Shown here one piece after another: positions 63,295 through 64,000 of a DNA stretch of 64,000 nt. Source of the DNA: Brachypterus glaber (lineage: Eukaryota; Arthropoda; Insecta; Coleoptera; Kateretidae); NCBI GenBank assembly GCA_958510825.1, contig OY294048.1, forward strand, positions 37,661,026 through 37,725,025, given 5' to 3'. The notes under the pieces were generated by a model. The model saw only the letters and a list, made by a program, of their open reading frames with translations, ran no database searches and was not told where the DNA came from. Numbering within the stretch: position 1 is the first letter of the stretch; each line of letters begins with the position of its first letter. Made by a program: the position numbers and the translations under genes.

Positions 63295-64000
63295 CAGTGC
63301 GGTCCAAAAGTCACGCCTCCCCCCCTTGAACGAGTTGATATATCGACTTAAAATTTAGAACTCTTAAATAAGACAACTTAAACTATCTTTTAGCATATAT
63401 TTAATATTTTCAGCTCTTAAAATATGGGCAGGGGGGCATGGGGGATATTTTTTTAAATGGAAAGGGGGGTCGTGTGATACATCATTTTAAAGCTTATAAA
63501 ATTCTCTATTTAAACTAACATTTTTAATTTTTTTAAAAATGTTTTTTAAGGTTTTGAATTTTCAATTGTGCTAAAACATTCGATTTTTTAAGTTTTTTTT
63601 ATAAATTTTTATTTATGTCAACTAAAATTTGTTTAAAAGTATAATTAACACTTTTTTATGATGAAATTAGGCATTTTTAAAAAATTATTTGTTTTTTTAG
63701 AGGAATTTTGACATTAATACCCATTTTCAACCCCATTTTAAACCCAATTTTTTTTTAATTTAAACACATGGAGTTAAATGGAGAATTTAATAAGCTTTAA
63801 AAATGTATTACATGACCCCCCTTTCCATTTAAAAAAATGTGCCCCCATGCCCCCCTGCCCACATTTTAAGAGCTGAAAGTATTAAATATATGTTAAAAGA
63901 TAGTTTAAGTTGTCTTATTTAAAAGTTCCAAATTTGAAGTCGATATCTCAACTGGTTCAAAAGTTAAGAGGGGGGGGGGGGTGACTTTTGGGTCGCTCTG
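63295..64000. mobile_element. Complete Tc1/mariner-like MITE, about 220-bp inverted repeats
   Basis: TA (63,293-63,294) then CAGTGCGGTCCAAAAGTCAC. The right end, read inversely from base 64,000, is CAGAGCGACCCAAAAGTCAC. Arms match to about 63,515 and 63,780 through CGAGTTGATATATCGACTT, AATAAGACAACTTAAACTAT, GGGCAGGGGGGCATGGGGG and GGGTCGTGTGATACATC. The element therefore ends exactly at the window edge; the matching TA would be the next two bases. The middle is A+T-rich and non-coding. Fragments of the family are at 1605, 22,186, 27,637 and about 31,568. Confidence 0.85.

Overview
The window looks like intergenic nuclear DNA of an arthropod, most likely an insect. I cannot name the species; a beetle is only a guess. 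The DNA is strongly A+T-rich. I recognise no host protein-coding gene and no rRNA or functional tRNA gene. Nearly everything that can be identified is transposable-element material: LINE (non-LTR retrotransposon) fragments, a tRNA-derived SINE family, many non-autonomous DNA transposons (MITEs, foldbacks), tandem arrays, and one hammerhead-ribozyme-like RNA motif with a decayed second copy.

Layout. 1-9.3 kb: degenerate repeats, foldbacks and duplicated blocks. 9.4-15.7 kb: two copies of a 713-bp repeat family (R713), a TTAA-flanked element, a SINE and a LINE C-terminal reading frame that one R713 copy splits cleanly in two. 17-23.2 kb: inverted repeats, a GC-rich island, an exact 315-bp tandem duplication and a second SINE. 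23.8 kb: a 47-codon frame resembling the N-terminus of a Crypton-type tyrosine recombinase. 24-30.7 kb: foldbacks and MITEs. 31.7 kb: the hammerhead motif. 32-36 kb: a palindrome with no spacer, a 1.5-kb element with roughly 300-bp inverted arms, and a degenerate tandem array. 36.2-40.1 kb: an R713 copy interrupted by a 3.2-kb LINE with one in-frame stop. 40-46.3 kb: short MITEs, two with clear target-site duplications. 47-48.2 kb: a 1.2-kb inverted repeat with a SINE in only one arm and the decayed hammerhead in its loop. 49.8-52.5 kb: a 22-unit tandem array of about 125 bp. 54-60.6 kb: two LINE fragments with (ATT)n tails and a foldback whose arms are tandem repeats. 62-64 kb: two elements with long terminal inverted repeats, the last ending exactly at the window edge.

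How the parts relate. The nested insertions give an order of events: R713 into a LINE at 14.4 kb, a LINE into R713 at 36.7 kb, and a SINE into one arm of an inverted repeat at 47.1 kb. LINEs of this kind could supply reverse transcriptase for SINEs, but nothing here ties a particular LINE to this SINE. The most notable object is the hammerhead motif at 31.76 kb: all three helices, the conserved core and the cleavage triplet can be read from the sequence.
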